DNA from: Endozoicomonas sp. Mp262
Lineage (GTDB): Bacteria > Pseudomonadota > Gammaproteobacteria > Pseudomonadales > Endozoicomonadaceae
DNA length: 64,000 bases
Direction: 5' to 3'
Assembly: GCF_025643335.1 (NCBI RefSeq)
Contig: NZ_CP092489.1
Location: 4,598,501 to 4,662,500, forward strand
The position numbers and the translations under genes are program-made. The notes beneath the pieces are model-generated. The model was not told the origin of the DNA and made no database searches. It was given only the letters and a program-made list of their open reading frames with translations. This document shows, piece after piece, positions 20,640 through 28,853 of this stretch (position 1 is the first letter of the stretch; every line of letters starts with the position of its first letter).

Positions 20640-20815
20640 CCAGTACATAGGGAATGGGGAATGGGGAATAGTATGACCTGCATTCTCTCGATAGCGGGTC
20701 AAATATACAGAAAACCCCTTTGAGAAACACAATTGCCCCATTATCTCTACTCCTCATATACCATTCCCTATCCCCTATTCACCATTTCCCACCTCTTCTA
20801 TATAAACAAGTTCAA
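20640..20815. repeat. GGGAAT/GGAATAG palindromic intergenic repeat, copy 1
   Basis: Between fabF and acpP, GGGAATGGGGAATGGGGAATAG (about 20650-20670) is answered about 100 bases later by ATTCCCTATCCCCTATTC and CATTTCCC (about 20763-20791), roughly its reverse complement. Similar sequence occurs at 23345-23413, and a fragment at about 37080-37130. It looks like a non-coding dispersed element. Confidence 0.5.
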
Positions 20816-20847
20816 TACAATAGACAGATACCTTGTTCCCATAAAAA

Positions 20848-20880
20848 CAAAAGCCGCACAAATCATTTGTGCGGCTTTTG
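20848..20880 (-). terminator. Terminator downstream of acpP
   Basis: A perfect 15-base inverted repeat (CAAAAGCCGCACAAA and its complement) with a TCA loop, GC-rich in the middle and ending in a T run when read on the minus strand. It lies 25 bases after the acpP stop and should cap the abundant acpP transcript. Confidence 0.88.
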
Positions 20881-20904
20881 CAGGCATAGCAACCGAAGTA
20901 GCTA

Positions 20905-21138
20905 TCAGGAATGCGCTACAACGTAGTCAATAGCTTCCTGCACTGTTGTAATTTTCTCGGCTTCTTCGTCAGGAATCTCTGTTTCAAACTCTTCTTCCAG
21001 AGCCATTACCAGCTCAACAGTATCCAGAGAGTCCGCGCCGAGATCCTCAACGAAAGAAGCACTGTTAGTTACTTCCTCTTCCTTCACGCCAAGTTGTTCA
21101 CAAACGATCTTTTTGACGCGTTCTTCAATGGTGCTCAT
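20905..21138 (-). CDS. acpP: Acyl carrier protein
   Basis: A 77-residue acidic four-helix carrier protein of fatty-acid synthesis. The phosphopantetheine attachment serine is S37 in [12 protein letters not shown]. The sequence closely follows the gammaproteobacterial consensus ([18 protein letters not shown]). It has its own candidate promoter upstream (21193-21220) and a strong terminator downstream, fitting its need for high expression. Confidence 0.98.
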   Translation of the reverse strand: MSTIEERVKKIVCEQLGVKEEEVTNSASFVEDLGADSLDTVELVMALEEEFETEIPDEEAEKITTVQEAIDYVVAHS

Positions 21139-21192
21139 ACCCAGTTGTGCTCCTATTGATATTCGGTGCAGCCCATAGCTGCGGTCGGTTAG

Positions 21193-21220
21193 TGTATATG
21201 GTCAATCACGATAATTTCAA
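21193..21220 (-). promoter_or_regulatory. Candidate sigma-70 promoter of acpP
   Basis: On the minus strand, TTGAAA (21220-21215) and TATACA (21198-21193) are separated by 16 bases, about 55 bases before the acpP ATG. An AGGAG lies about 12 bases before the start. The assignment rests on consensus match only. Confidence 0.5.
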
Positions 21221-21475
21221 GCAAAGCTCTGATAAATTACCGCAATTTAATACATTTAATTACAAAAGGCTGTCGCCATGGTGCCGCCAGGCGCTAACCC
21301 CCATACAGCTACCGAATGAGCTGAAATACCCACACACACTCCCGGCGAGGGGATGCCGGGAATGCGATGCCGGGGGGGGGATATAAGAGCTTTGCGACAC
21401 TCGTCATCCAAGTAGACAAATTCTACTGATATGAGATACAGCGAACCATACTCAAATCATGCAATATTTATGGGA
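21221..21475. other. Spacer between fabG and acpP with a nine-G tract
   Basis: No coding potential. Imperfect repeats of GATGCCGGG/GAATGCGATGCCGGG end in a run of nine G (21372-21380) next to ATATAAG. The remainder is unremarkable. The run could be length-variable, but it lies far from any start codon. Confidence 0.4.
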
Positions 21476-22222
21476 TTATCCCATGTACATCCCGCCATTC
21501 ACATGAAGGGTTTCACCCGTCATATAACCTGCCGCATCACTCACTAAAAAAGCGACAACCTTGGCGATTTCTTCAGGTGCCCCCAGCCGTGCCAGAGGAA
21601 TCTGCTGAAGCATTGCTTCACGCTGGGCATCTGGCAAGGCACGGGTCATATCAGTATCGATAAACCCTGGCGCAACAGTATTAACAGTAATATTCCGGGA
21701 GCCAACCTCCCTGGCCATGGAGCGGGCAAACCCTTCAACACCTGCCTTGGTTGCAGCATAATTGGCCTGACCCGCATTACCCATTGAGCCAACAACAGAG
21801 CTGATATTCACAATACGTCCCCAACGAGCCTTGGTCATACCCCTTAACACCGCCTTGCTCATACGGAAAATGGAACTCAGGTTAGTATTAATAACCTGCT
21901 CCCACTCATCTTCCTTCATCCGCATCAGGATATTATCCCGCGTAATACCGGCGTTATTGATAAGGATATGGGGTGCCCCATACTTTTCAGTAACCCTCTT
22001 AACCACATCAGTGCAGGCATCACTGACAGAGACATCAAGAGCGACTCCCTGTCCCTGAATACCCGCCTCAATTAACATGGCTGTGATTTTTTCAGCGCCA
22101 GCACCCGTTGTCGCTGTACCAACAACTGTTGCCCCAGCCTCTCCCAGAGACAGAGCAATAGCCCGGCCGATTCCCCGACTGGCACCCGTGACCAGCGCCA
22201 CTCTGCCTTGCAGACTACCCAT
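21476..22222 (-). CDS. fabG: 3-oxoacyl-[ACP] reductase
   Basis: An NADPH-dependent SDR enzyme of fatty-acid elongation. The cofactor motif TGASRGIG, NNAG, and the catalytic S-Y-K set (NISSVVG, NYAATKAG) are present, and the C-terminus VNGGMYMG is typical. I prefer the ATG at 22222 (MGSLQGRVALVTGASRG), with GGAA about 9 bases upstream; an ATG at 22237 is the alternative and lacks a ribosome-binding site. About 248 residues. It follows fabD. Confidence 0.95.
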   Translation of the reverse strand: MGSLQGRVALVTGASRGIGRAIALSLGEAGATVVGTATTGAGAEKITAMLIEAGIQGQGVALDVSVSDACTDVVKRVTEKYGAPHILINNAGITRDNILMRMKEDEWEQVINTNLSSIFRMSKAVLRGMTKARWGRIVNISSVVGSMGNAGQANYAATKAGVEGFARSMAREVGSRNITVNTVAPGFIDTDMTRALPDAQREAMLQQIPLARLGAPEEIAKVVAFLVSDAAGYMTGETLHVNGGMYMG

Positions 22223-22307
22223 TATCGACGTTTCCATGGTTATTCATAAAAAATAGGGATCGTTCAACAACCATCCATATCTATTTGGTTGGACGCTATG
22301 ATGCTTT

Positions 22308-23258
22308 TCAAGCTGATACTTGACTTAACTCTTCGAGCAACTTGTCCATGGCAGACAGTGACTCCAGCGGGGTCACCGGCACCCGTCTGACAATGCGCTT
22401 ATTCAGACCAGCCAACACTTTTCCCGGGCCACATTCTACAAATTGCGCAACACCTGACTTATGCATCAATTCAATACTTTCAACCCAGCGAACCGGACTA
22501 TAGAGCTGTGCCACAAGATTATTACGAATAGCCTCAGGTTCTGTCACTACCGATGCAGAAACATTCTGAACCACAGGTATGGATGGGGCAATAATCGAAA
22601 TTTTTTCAAGTTCCACCTTAAGCTGCTCTGCCGCCGGTTTCATTAAGGCACAATGAGAGGGCACGCTCACCGGTAGCATAATCGCCTTTCTCGCACCGGC
22701 CTCACCAGCCAGGGCAGCAGCACGCTTAACTTCCCCTGCACCACCAGCAATAACCACCTGGCCCGGAGAGTTAAAATTAACCGCCTCAACCACACCACCC
22801 TGGGCAGCTGACTGACACACTTCTATAACCTGGTCATCAGATAACCCAAGGATGGCAGCCATTGCACCTTCACCCTGAGCAACAGCACCCTGCATAAACA
22901 GGCCGCGCTTCCTGACCAGCGATACAGCCTCTTTAAAATCAAGCGAACCCGAACAAACCAGGGCTGAATACTCACCCAGGCTATGACCAGCCAGAAACTC
23001 AAGCTTGGCCTCAGGGTTCTTTGAAGCCCAAAGCCGCCAAAGGGCAACACTGGCAGCCAGCAATGCGGGCTGCGTATTTTCCGTCCTGTTAAGCTCTTCC
23101 GCTGGCCCGCGGGAAAACAGCGCCATGAGATCAAGGCCCAGAATCTGTGAAGCCTCTTCCAGCGTATCCCTGACTACGGGTTCACCCATGTAGTCCGCCA
23201 ACATACCAACCTGCTGGGATCCCTGCCCAGGAAAAATAAACGCAAGTTTATCCGTCAT
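22308..23258 (-). CDS. fabD: Malonyl-CoA:ACP transacylase
   Basis: Transfers malonate from CoA to ACP. The nucleophile is S93 in GHSLGE, the N-terminus AFIFPGQGSQQVGM is diagnostic, and a VPSHCALM histidine segment follows. The start at 23258 (MTDKLAF) gives 316 residues, the normal length; the frame is open further upstream, but that extension is not conserved-looking. fabH is not in the cluster, as in Pseudomonas. A 31-bp hairpin lies between it and plsX. Confidence 0.95.
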   Translation of the reverse strand: MTDKLAFIFPGQGSQQVGMLADYMGEPVVRDTLEEASQILGLDLMALFSRGPAEELNRTENTQPALLAASVALWRLWASKNPEAKLEFLAGHSLGEYSALVCSGSLDFKEAVSLVRKRGLFMQGAVAQGEGAMAAILGLSDDQVIEVCQSAAQGGVVEAVNFNSPGQVVIAGGAGEVKRAAALAGEAGARKAIMLPVSVPSHCALMKPAAEQLKVELEKISIIAPSIPVVQNVSASVVTEPEAIRNNLVAQLYSPVRWVESIELMHKSGVAQFVECGPGKVLAGLNKRIVRRVPVTPLESLSAMDKLLEELSQVSA

Positions 23259-23348
23259 TGCTGTGTACTGGTTCCTGATAAAAACTGTGGCAATTATAGA
23301 AAAAATCGTGCAAAAGGTGCGTAAATTTATGTTTCCCAACAGTAAGAG

Positions 23349-23413
23349 GGAATAGGGAATGGTTAATAGGGAATAGTAGACCCTACTATTTTCTGTTAAC
23401 CATTTCCTATTCC
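23349..23413. repeat. 31-bp stem-loop of the GGGAAT/GGAATAG repeat, copy 2
   Basis: Arms 23349-23379 and 23383-23413 are complementary over all 31 positions if four G-T pairs are allowed, with a three-base ACC loop. It lies in the plsX-fabD spacer. Because the mismatches are G-T in plus-strand sense, only a plus-strand RNA would be fully paired; the operon RNA (minus) would carry four A-C mismatches. Shares sequence with 20640-20815. Confidence 0.75.
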
Positions 23414-23416
23414 ACC

Positions 23417-23434
23417 TAGGGGCTGTTGAGGTTT
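23417..23434. repeat. TAGGGGCTGTTGANGTTT repeat end, copy 1
   Basis: TAGGGGCTGTTGAGGTTT abuts the preceding hairpin and reaches the first base of the plsX stop codon. The same 18-base motif (one variable base) occurs at 40745-40762 (and inverted at 40781-40798) and at 54510-54527. Probably an end of a mobile or repetitive element. Confidence 0.6.
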
Positions 23435-24471
23435 TAGCGCATTAGCATATCTTCAATACCTTGAGCCAAACGTCCCTGAACACCACTTTCCACCTCATGA
23501 ATCGCCCGGCAAATGGCCTGATAGAAACCCTTTTCATCGGCACTGCCATGACTTTTAACCACAATCCCCTGAAGACCCAGAAAACTGGCTCCATTATAAA
23601 GTACAGGATTGATTTGATCACCAAATTCACTTAACACCGGCGACACCATCAATCCCAGCAATCGTCGCCACCAACCGGACTGAAACATGGCGGTCAATTC
23701 ATGCCTGGCAAGATTGGCTACACCCTCGGCTGTTTTCAAGGCAATATTACCAGCAAATCCATCGCAGACAATAACATCAGCCAGACCGGTAAAAATAGCA
23801 TGTCCCTCTATATAGCCGGTATAATTCAGACTGCCATCCTCCAGCAATATCTGATGGGCAAGACGAACCTGCTCAGACCCCTTGATATCTTCAGTCCCTA
23901 CATTCAAGAGAGCGACCCTTGGTGCGGCAATCCCATACAAAGACGACGAAAGGCGTGAACCCATAACCGCAAACTGGTAAAGATTGGCAGATGTTGAATC
24001 AACGTTTGCACCAATATCCAGTAGCAGAGTTTCACCGTTCCCACAAGGGAGACTGGTGGCAATAGCTGGCCGGTCAACGCCAGAGAAGGTTTTAAGAAGA
24101 TATCTCCCCATGGCCATCAGCGCCCCGGTATTACCAGCACTGACACAGGCATCGGCATTACCATTAGCCACCTGCTCCAGCATCTTCCACATGGATGATC
24201 CTTTTCTGGAACGGAGCGCCTGGGATGGACGATCTCCCATGGCAATGGTGGTATCAGCATGCAGCATTTCAATCCGCCCCGAATCCGCAAGCCCGGGATA
24301 TTCTACCAGCAACGCATTCATTAAAGGCTTGTCGCCAATCAGTATAAGGCGTATATCGGATCTACTTTTTAATACCCTGGCCACCGAGCAGATACGAGAA
24401 CGGGGACTCTCGTCCCCGCTCATGATATCAAGTGCGATTTTCATTCCCTGAAGTGCAGACCTTCCTGGCAT
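23434..24471 (-). CDS. plsX: Phosphate acyltransferase PlsX
   Basis: Makes acyl-phosphate from acyl-ACP for phospholipid synthesis. ALDIMSGDESPRS near the start corresponds to the family AxDxMGGDxxP; here the first glycine is serine. DADACVSAGNTGALMAMGR, VLLNVGTE-like ALLNVGTED and DVIVCDGFAGNIALKTAEG are all recognisable. The ATG at 24471 is 6 bases after rpmF; an internal ATG at 24444 (MKIALDIM) is an alternative start. The 3' end touches a dispersed repeat. Confidence 0.93.
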   Translation of the reverse strand: MPGRSALQGMKIALDIMSGDESPRSRICSVARVLKSRSDIRLILIGDKPLMNALLVEYPGLADSGRIEMLHADTTIAMGDRPSQALRSRKGSSMWKMLEQVANGNADACVSAGNTGALMAMGRYLLKTFSGVDRPAIATSLPCGNGETLLLDIGANVDSTSANLYQFAVMGSRLSSSLYGIAAPRVALLNVGTEDIKGSEQVRLAHQILLEDGSLNYTGYIEGHAIFTGLADVIVCDGFAGNIALKTAEGVANLARHELTAMFQSGWWRRLLGLMVSPVLSEFGDQINPVLYNGASFLGLQGIVVKSHGSADEKGFYQAICRAIHEVESGVQGRLAQGIEDMLMR

Positions 24472-24477
24472 AAGACA

Positions 24478-24660
24478 TCACTCGTCGTTGTTGCCCGCAA
24501 TCACTTTACGACCACGATAGAAACCGTCAACAGTCACGTGATGACGACGGTGGGTTTCACCGGAAGCAGCATCCTGAGACAGCTGAGCACTTCCCAGTGC
24601 ATCGTGAGAACGGCGCATATCGCGCTTGGAACGGGTTTTACGGTTTTTCTGAACAGCCAT
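24478..24660 (-). CDS. rpmF: Ribosomal protein bL32
   Basis: A 60-residue basic protein with the bL32 start [20 protein letters not shown] and the [15 protein letters not shown] tail. No cysteines, so it is the zinc-independent form. It lies 2 bases downstream of yceD and 6 bases before plsX, the usual yceD-rpmF-plsX arrangement. Confidence 0.97.
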   Translation of the reverse strand: MAVQKNRKTRSKRDMRRSHDALGSAQLSQDAASGETHRRHHVTVDGFYRGRKVIAGNNDE

Positions 24661-24662
24661 TA

Positions 24663-25244
24663 TTAAGTCTCCTGAATCGTCGTCTTGGCACCAGCTTTCA
24701 GTTTGGCCAGTACGCTGAATGGGTTCGTCCTGTCAGCCTCACCACTCTTTTCTTCCACCTCAACGAGGGCAGCTTCACTGCCAGCATCCTCGGGCCCTGT
24801 GGAAAAATCCTGTTGGGCTGAACACTGTTCAGGTTTATGAAAAGGAATGAGTGGCAACTCCAGCAGTAACTCATCCTCCAGCAAAGGCACAAGCTCAACG
24901 GGCTCTTCCTGAAGAAAGAGAGGCTCATAACCTGAGGGCAACGCCTTTGCCTGCTCATCAGTCCAGACAGCCATCAACCGAATGTCTGTATGAACTGGAA
25001 TATCAGCGATATCAAGACACCGCTGGCAGACCATTTTGCACGCCAAATCAAGATGACCTTCCAGCACCACCTGCCGGTCCTCATCCAGATAAAAGCGCAG
25101 CGTAGCCTTTACCTCTCCCTGATCATCAGCAAGAGCATCCACCAGCCGACTGAAACGATTCAGTGCCAGCGAACCTTCAAACTGCATACCTTGCCGCGCA
25201 AGTTTACGCGGATCAATGGTTTTGGGTAATTGCCCGATTAACAT
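24663..25244 (-). CDS. yceD: YceD-family protein (DUF177), linked to 23S rRNA accumulation
   Basis: A 193-residue acidic protein of the YceD/DUF177 family; E. coli YceD affects 23S rRNA processing or accumulation. The [10 protein letters not shown] cysteine motif and the C-terminal [10 protein letters not shown] are characteristic. The start [19 protein letters not shown] aligns with Pseudomonas homologues as I recall them, and it lies only about 10 bases after the -10 box of a near-perfect promoter, so its transcript may be leaderless. First gene of yceD-rpmF-plsX-fabD-fabG. Confidence 0.9.
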   Translation of the reverse strand: MLIGQLPKTIDPRKLARQGMQFEGSLALNRFSRLVDALADDQGEVKATLRFYLDEDRQVVLEGHLDLACKMVCQRCLDIADIPVHTDIRLMAVWTDEQAKALPSGYEPLFLQEEPVELVPLLEDELLLELPLIPFHKPEQCSAQQDFSTGPEDAGSEAALVEVEEKSGEADRTNPFSVLAKLKAGAKTTIQET

Positions 25245-25253
25245 AAGCGCGCC

Positions 25254-25282
25254 ATAATAGGGCGAACCCCCCATTCTGTCAA
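25254..25282 (-). promoter_or_regulatory. Near-consensus sigma-70 promoter of yceD-rpmF-plsX
   Basis: Minus strand: TTGACA at 25282-25277, 17 bases, then TATTAT at 25259-25254. A start of transcription 7 bases downstream falls at about 25247, 3 bases before the yceD ATG. There is no room for a Shine-Dalgarno sequence. Confidence 0.7.
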
Positions 25283-25373
25283 AGGGTTTCAACCCTTATT
25301 TAACATTTTACCGTTTACGAACCCCAGGATAAGAACCCGTCCGATAACCACTGAATCCTTCCAACCACATACC

Positions 25374-25955
25374 ATGAAACTAGTACTCGCATCCAGCTCA
25401 AAATACCGACAACAACTTCTTAAAAAACTGGGACTTCCATTCCAGTGCCACTCTCCCAATATCGACGAAACGCCCAAACCGGAAGAATCTGCCCGGGTAC
25501 TGTCCACCCGGCTAGCCAGGGAAAAAGCATTTGCTATTGCCAGACTTTACCCTGAACACCTGATCATTGCATCCGACCAAAGCGCCCAGCTTGGCAATAC
25601 CCTTCTTGGCAAACCCGGCAACAAGGAAAGGGCCATTAAACAGCTGACCCGGTGTAGCGGCAATAAGGTCACCTTTTATACTGCACTGGTTCTACTCAAT
25701 AGCAAATCACAACAATGCCACACCGAATGCATACCTTTTCACGTCCATTTCAAGACATTAACCCAGGAGCAAATCAGTGGCTACGTAGAAAAAGATAACC
25801 CTGTTGACTGCGCCGGTAGCTTTAAATGTGAAGGATTAGGCATAGCACTGTTCGAAAAACTGGAAGGTGATGATCCCAATACCTTGATAGGCCTTCCCCT
25901 GATCACATTAAATACCATGCTGGCCAAGGAAGGCATTGACCCACTGCTATTATAG
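25374..25955 (+). CDS. yceF: Maf/YceF-family nucleotide pyrophosphatase
   Basis: A 193-residue Maf-type enzyme; the YceF branch hydrolyses m7GTP, a house-cleaning activity. The start MKLVLASSSKYRQQLLKKLG is typical, with a conserved glutamate/lysine stretch (AREKAFAIA), the ASDQ catalytic region (usual for YceF instead of the ADT of Maf), GKPG, and CAGSFKCEGLG near the end. It is divergent from yceD, its usual neighbour. Confidence 0.92.
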   Translation: MKLVLASSSKYRQQLLKKLGLPFQCHSPNIDETPKPEESARVLSTRLAREKAFAIARLYPEHLIIASDQSAQLGNTLLGKPGNKERAIKQLTRCSGNKVTFYTALVLLNSKSQQCHTECIPFHVHFKTLTQEQISGYVEKDNPVDCAGSFKCEGLGIALFEKLEGDDPNTLIGLPLITLNTMLAKEGIDPLLL

Positions 25956-26104
25956 CGGACAGTAGTTAACGATCACTGCATTTGATGGCTGTTTCCCGCC
26001 AGCCATTCTCTCACTCCGATTATCTGCGTGCAAAGTATTTTTCCCTGACCCTGTCTATCAACTGACGCTGTACTTTCCTGGGGAAGAAGTAAGAAGAGGC
26101 AGCA

Positions 26105-26130
26105 AGAAAAAAGGAGGCTGATTAGCCTCC
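26105..26130 (-). terminator. Terminator of the rluC-phosphatase-sppA unit
   Basis: GGAGGCT-GATT-AGCCTCC hairpin at 26113-26130. On the minus strand it is followed by TTTTTTCTTGC. It lies 18 bases after the sppA stop. It could also end maf transcription from the other side, though without a T run there. Confidence 0.75.
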
Positions 26131-26147
26131 AGTCATTGACACAAACC

Positions 26148-27131
26148 TTATCTCAGCTGCAATCCATTACCACCCATAACACTAAGCATGACACGGGTAG
26201 CACCCACACCAAAGTCTCTGGCAAATCGCTCAAGTGGCGTCAGGCGAGGTGTGAAATCCATAATATTTTCTTCACCTATTACTTCCCTGGCCACATAGCC
26301 GGTACTTCCGAGCCCATCAACCAGGCCAAGCTCCCGGGCCTTCTCACCAGTCCACACCATACCTGAGAAAATGTCCGGATCATTGGCCAGACGGTCACCC
26401 CGGCCATGCTTGACACTGTCGATAAACTGCTGATGAATAGTATCCAGGGAAGCTTGCCAATGTCCTGTTACCTCTTTATCCATTGGCTGAAATGGATCCA
26501 TAAAAGCCTTATGCTCGCCTGCGGTATAGGTTCTTCGGGTAATACCCAGCCGTTCTATCGCCTCCACAAAGCCAAAGCCCGATGAAATAACACCAATAGA
26601 ACCCACCAGGCTGGCTTTATTGGCATAAATAGCATCAGCGGCAGATGCCACATAGTAACCGCCGGACGCGCCCATATCAGTAATCACCGAATAAAGTGGT
26701 GTCTCAGGATAGAGCTTACGAAGTCTGACAATTTCATCATAGATATAGCCTGACTGAACAGGACTACCTCCCGGACTGTTAATTCTTAGCACCACCGCCC
26801 GGGTTCCCTTATCTTCAAAAGCCGCCCTGAGTCCGGTAACAACATTATCAGCACTGGCCTCACCACCCTCACCGATCACACCGTTTAGCTCAACCAGCGC
26901 CGTATGAGCCCCCGAAGAGCTGACAGCTGCCACATCTACTATAACCGACTTGTAGACAAGCCCCGCCATCAGGAAGAGCCACACAAAGGTCAGCAGCTTA
27001 AAAAATATCCCCCACCGCCTGGCACGTCGCTGCTCCTTAAGGGAGCTCATCGCCAGACTCTCCAGCAATTTCCAGGCCTTACCATCCTCTCCGGCTGGCA
27101 TTGCATTTTCAGGCTCACGCCACTTATCCAT
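26148..27131 (-). CDS. sppA: Signal peptide peptidase SppA (S49 family, short form)
   Basis: A membrane-anchored serine protease that degrades cleaved signal peptides. 327 residues from the ATG at 27131 (MDKWREPEN). One helix near residues 40-65 (WGIFFKLLTFVWLFLMAGLVY) is followed by the S49 domain with the nucleophile in TDMGASGGYYVASAAD and the general-base lysine in ANKASLVGSIGV. This is the short form with a single catalytic domain. Downstream of rluC and the phosphatase, as in Pseudomonas. Confidence 0.92.
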   Translation of the reverse strand: MDKWREPENAMPAGEDGKAWKLLESLAMSSLKEQRRARRWGIFFKLLTFVWLFLMAGLVYKSVIVDVAAVSSSGAHTALVELNGVIGEGGEASADNVVTGLRAAFEDKGTRAVVLRINSPGGSPVQSGYIYDEIVRLRKLYPETPLYSVITDMGASGGYYVASAADAIYANKASLVGSIGVISSGFGFVEAIERLGITRRTYTAGEHKAFMDPFQPMDKEVTGHWQASLDTIHQQFIDSVKHGRGDRLANDPDIFSGMVWTGEKARELGLVDGLGSTGYVAREVIGEENIMDFTPRLTPLERFARDFGVGATRVMLSVMGGNGLQLR

Positions 27132-27154
27132 TTCAGTTACCCCCTGGCACAACC

Positions 27155-27829
27155 TTACTTATCCAGGCGTCCACTACTGACACCTAACCAGCTGACCAAC
27201 TCATCAAAATGGTCAGCCAAAAATACCGGCCTGTGCGCTTTTAACAGGCCCGCTTCCTGAGCCCCGTATGTTACCGCAACACTGTCTATTCCGGCATTGG
27301 CCGCCATCGCCAGATCGTGGATTGAATCCCCCACCATCAGCGTCCTGTCAGACGACACCCCCAGTTTATCAAGAATTTGAAAAAGCATATCCGGGTCAGG
27401 TTTGGAGGCCGCATGATCTGCCGTGCAGCAATGCTTGAAGTAGCCTTCATAACCATTTGCAACCATCGAGCGCTGAAGCCCGGCCATGCGCTTGCCCGTC
27501 GCCACAGCCATTGCCGTACCGGTTGCCTTGATTTTATCCAGCCCTTCTGCCACCCCCTCAAATAACCGGGAGGCATTCTGCTCCAGCCGATGATGGTGTT
27601 CCTTATAAGCAGAAATCAGCTTTTCCAGCTGGTCTTCCTGCACGGCAGGATAAAGATGACTAAATGCATTTCCCAGACTCATGCCAATAACGCCTTTATA
27701 AGCAACGTCATCAAGCATTGGCAGCTCGAGATCCTCAACAGCTCCCTTCAACGCTCTCACTATGTTAGGCACTGAGTCGACAATGGTGCCGTCCCAGTCA
27801 AAAATAATCAGTGAATAGTTGTTAATCAT
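27155..27829 (-). CDS. HAD-family phosphatase, phosphoglycolate phosphatase-like
   Basis: A 224-residue haloacid-dehalogenase hydrolase. Motif I is IIFDWDGTIVDS (nucleophile aspartate and +2 aspartate), motif II AVATGKR, motif III KPDPDML, motif IV MVGDSIHDLAMAANAG. The cap domain is helical. The substrate cannot be told from sequence; the family includes Gph. The ATG at 27829 overlaps the rluC stop by 8 bases and has AAGG upstream; a TTG at 27835 is less likely. Confidence 0.9.
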   Translation of the reverse strand: MINNYSLIIFDWDGTIVDSVPNIVRALKGAVEDLELPMLDDVAYKGVIGMSLGNAFSHLYPAVQEDQLEKLISAYKEHHHRLEQNASRLFEGVAEGLDKIKATGTAMAVATGKRMAGLQRSMVANGYEGYFKHCCTADHAASKPDPDMLFQILDKLGVSSDRTLMVGDSIHDLAMAANAGIDSVAVTYGAQEAGLLKAHRPVFLADHFDELVSWLGVSSGRLDK

Positions 27830-28853
27830 TTCCAAGCCTTTTTAAAACCTTTTGCAAGTCATCAGGCAGTGGTGCTTCGATCTTCAGTATTTCTCCATCC
27901 GGTAGCTGAAACTGAAGACGGGCCGCATGTAAAAAAAGCCGCCTTAATCCATAACCCCTGAACTGCCGATTATCCTCATCACGCCCATACTTTTCATCAC
28001 CCAGAATGGCGTGACCCGCATGCAGGCAATGCACCCTTATTTGATGGGTTCTACCCGTCAAGGGGCTGGCCTCAACCAGCGTGGCATCCCCTAAACGCTG
28101 CAGTACCTGATAGCGGGTTCTCGAGGTTTTGCCATCCACATGCACCCTGACCATTCGCTCCCCTGAGCGCAAGGTATTTTTCTGTAAGGGCGCGTTAACC
28201 AGTTGCTTTCTCGCCGGCCAGCGCCCTATCACCAAGGCATTATAAATTTTAGAAATCCCGTCTCCCTGAAGCTGGGCGTGCAGATACCGAAGCATACTGC
28301 GCTTCTTTGCCACCATCAGACAGCCAGAGGTATCACGATCCAGACGATGGACCAATTCCAGACCTTTTTCATTAGGCCTGATCTGTCGCAATGCCTCAAT
28401 CACACCACAGGAAATACCGCTGCCGCCATGCACCGCCAAACCAGATGGCTTATTGATAACCATCAGCTTTGAGTCTTCATACAGCACAGACTGCTCCAGC
28501 TGCTCCACCATAGATGCCGGAGGTTTATTCGGTTCATTTTTTTCAGCCATACGGACAGGTGGAACTCTCAACAAATCCCCTTCCTGTAATCGATAGTCCG
28601 CCGTTGAGCGTTTTTTATTAACCCTGACTTCGCCCTTTCGGATAATCCGATAAACCCGTGTTTTAGGCACTCCCTTAAGCACCCGGCACAGGTGATTATC
28701 CAGCCGCTGCCCCGCATCATCAGCGTCAATGGTGATAAAACGGACGGCAGGGGACGGGCTGACAGCCCCTTTAACACCATCCTGGCTTACAGGCTTTTGC
28801 CCCTGAGCCGAACCACTTGAAGGAACTGATAAATCATTCAATTGTCTATTCAT
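27822..28853 (-). CDS. rluC: 23S rRNA pseudouridine synthase (positions 955/2504/2580)
   Basis: 343 residues. An N-terminal low-complexity leader of about 35 residues precedes an S4 RNA-binding domain (GQRLDNHLCRVLKGVPKTRVYRIIRKGEVRVNKKR). The catalytic domain has HRLDRDTSG with D172, and the RTHQIRVH motif. It is RluC by context and similarity: divergent from rne, the classical arrangement. Confidence 0.94.
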   Translation of the reverse strand: MNRQLNDLSVPSSGSAQGQKPVSQDGVKGAVSPSPAVRFITIDADDAGQRLDNHLCRVLKGVPKTRVYRIIRKGEVRVNKKRSTADYRLQEGDLLRVPPVRMAEKNEPNKPPASMVEQLEQSVLYEDSKLMVINKPSGLAVHGGSGISCGVIEALRQIRPNEKGLELVHRLDRDTSGCLMVAKKRSMLRYLHAQLQGDGISKIYNALVIGRWPARKQLVNAPLQKNTLRSGERMVRVHVDGKTSRTRYQVLQRLGDATLVEASPLTGRTHQIRVHCLHAGHAILGDEKYGRDEDNRQFRGYGLRRLFLHAARLQFQLPDGEILKIEAPLPDDLQKVLKRLGND

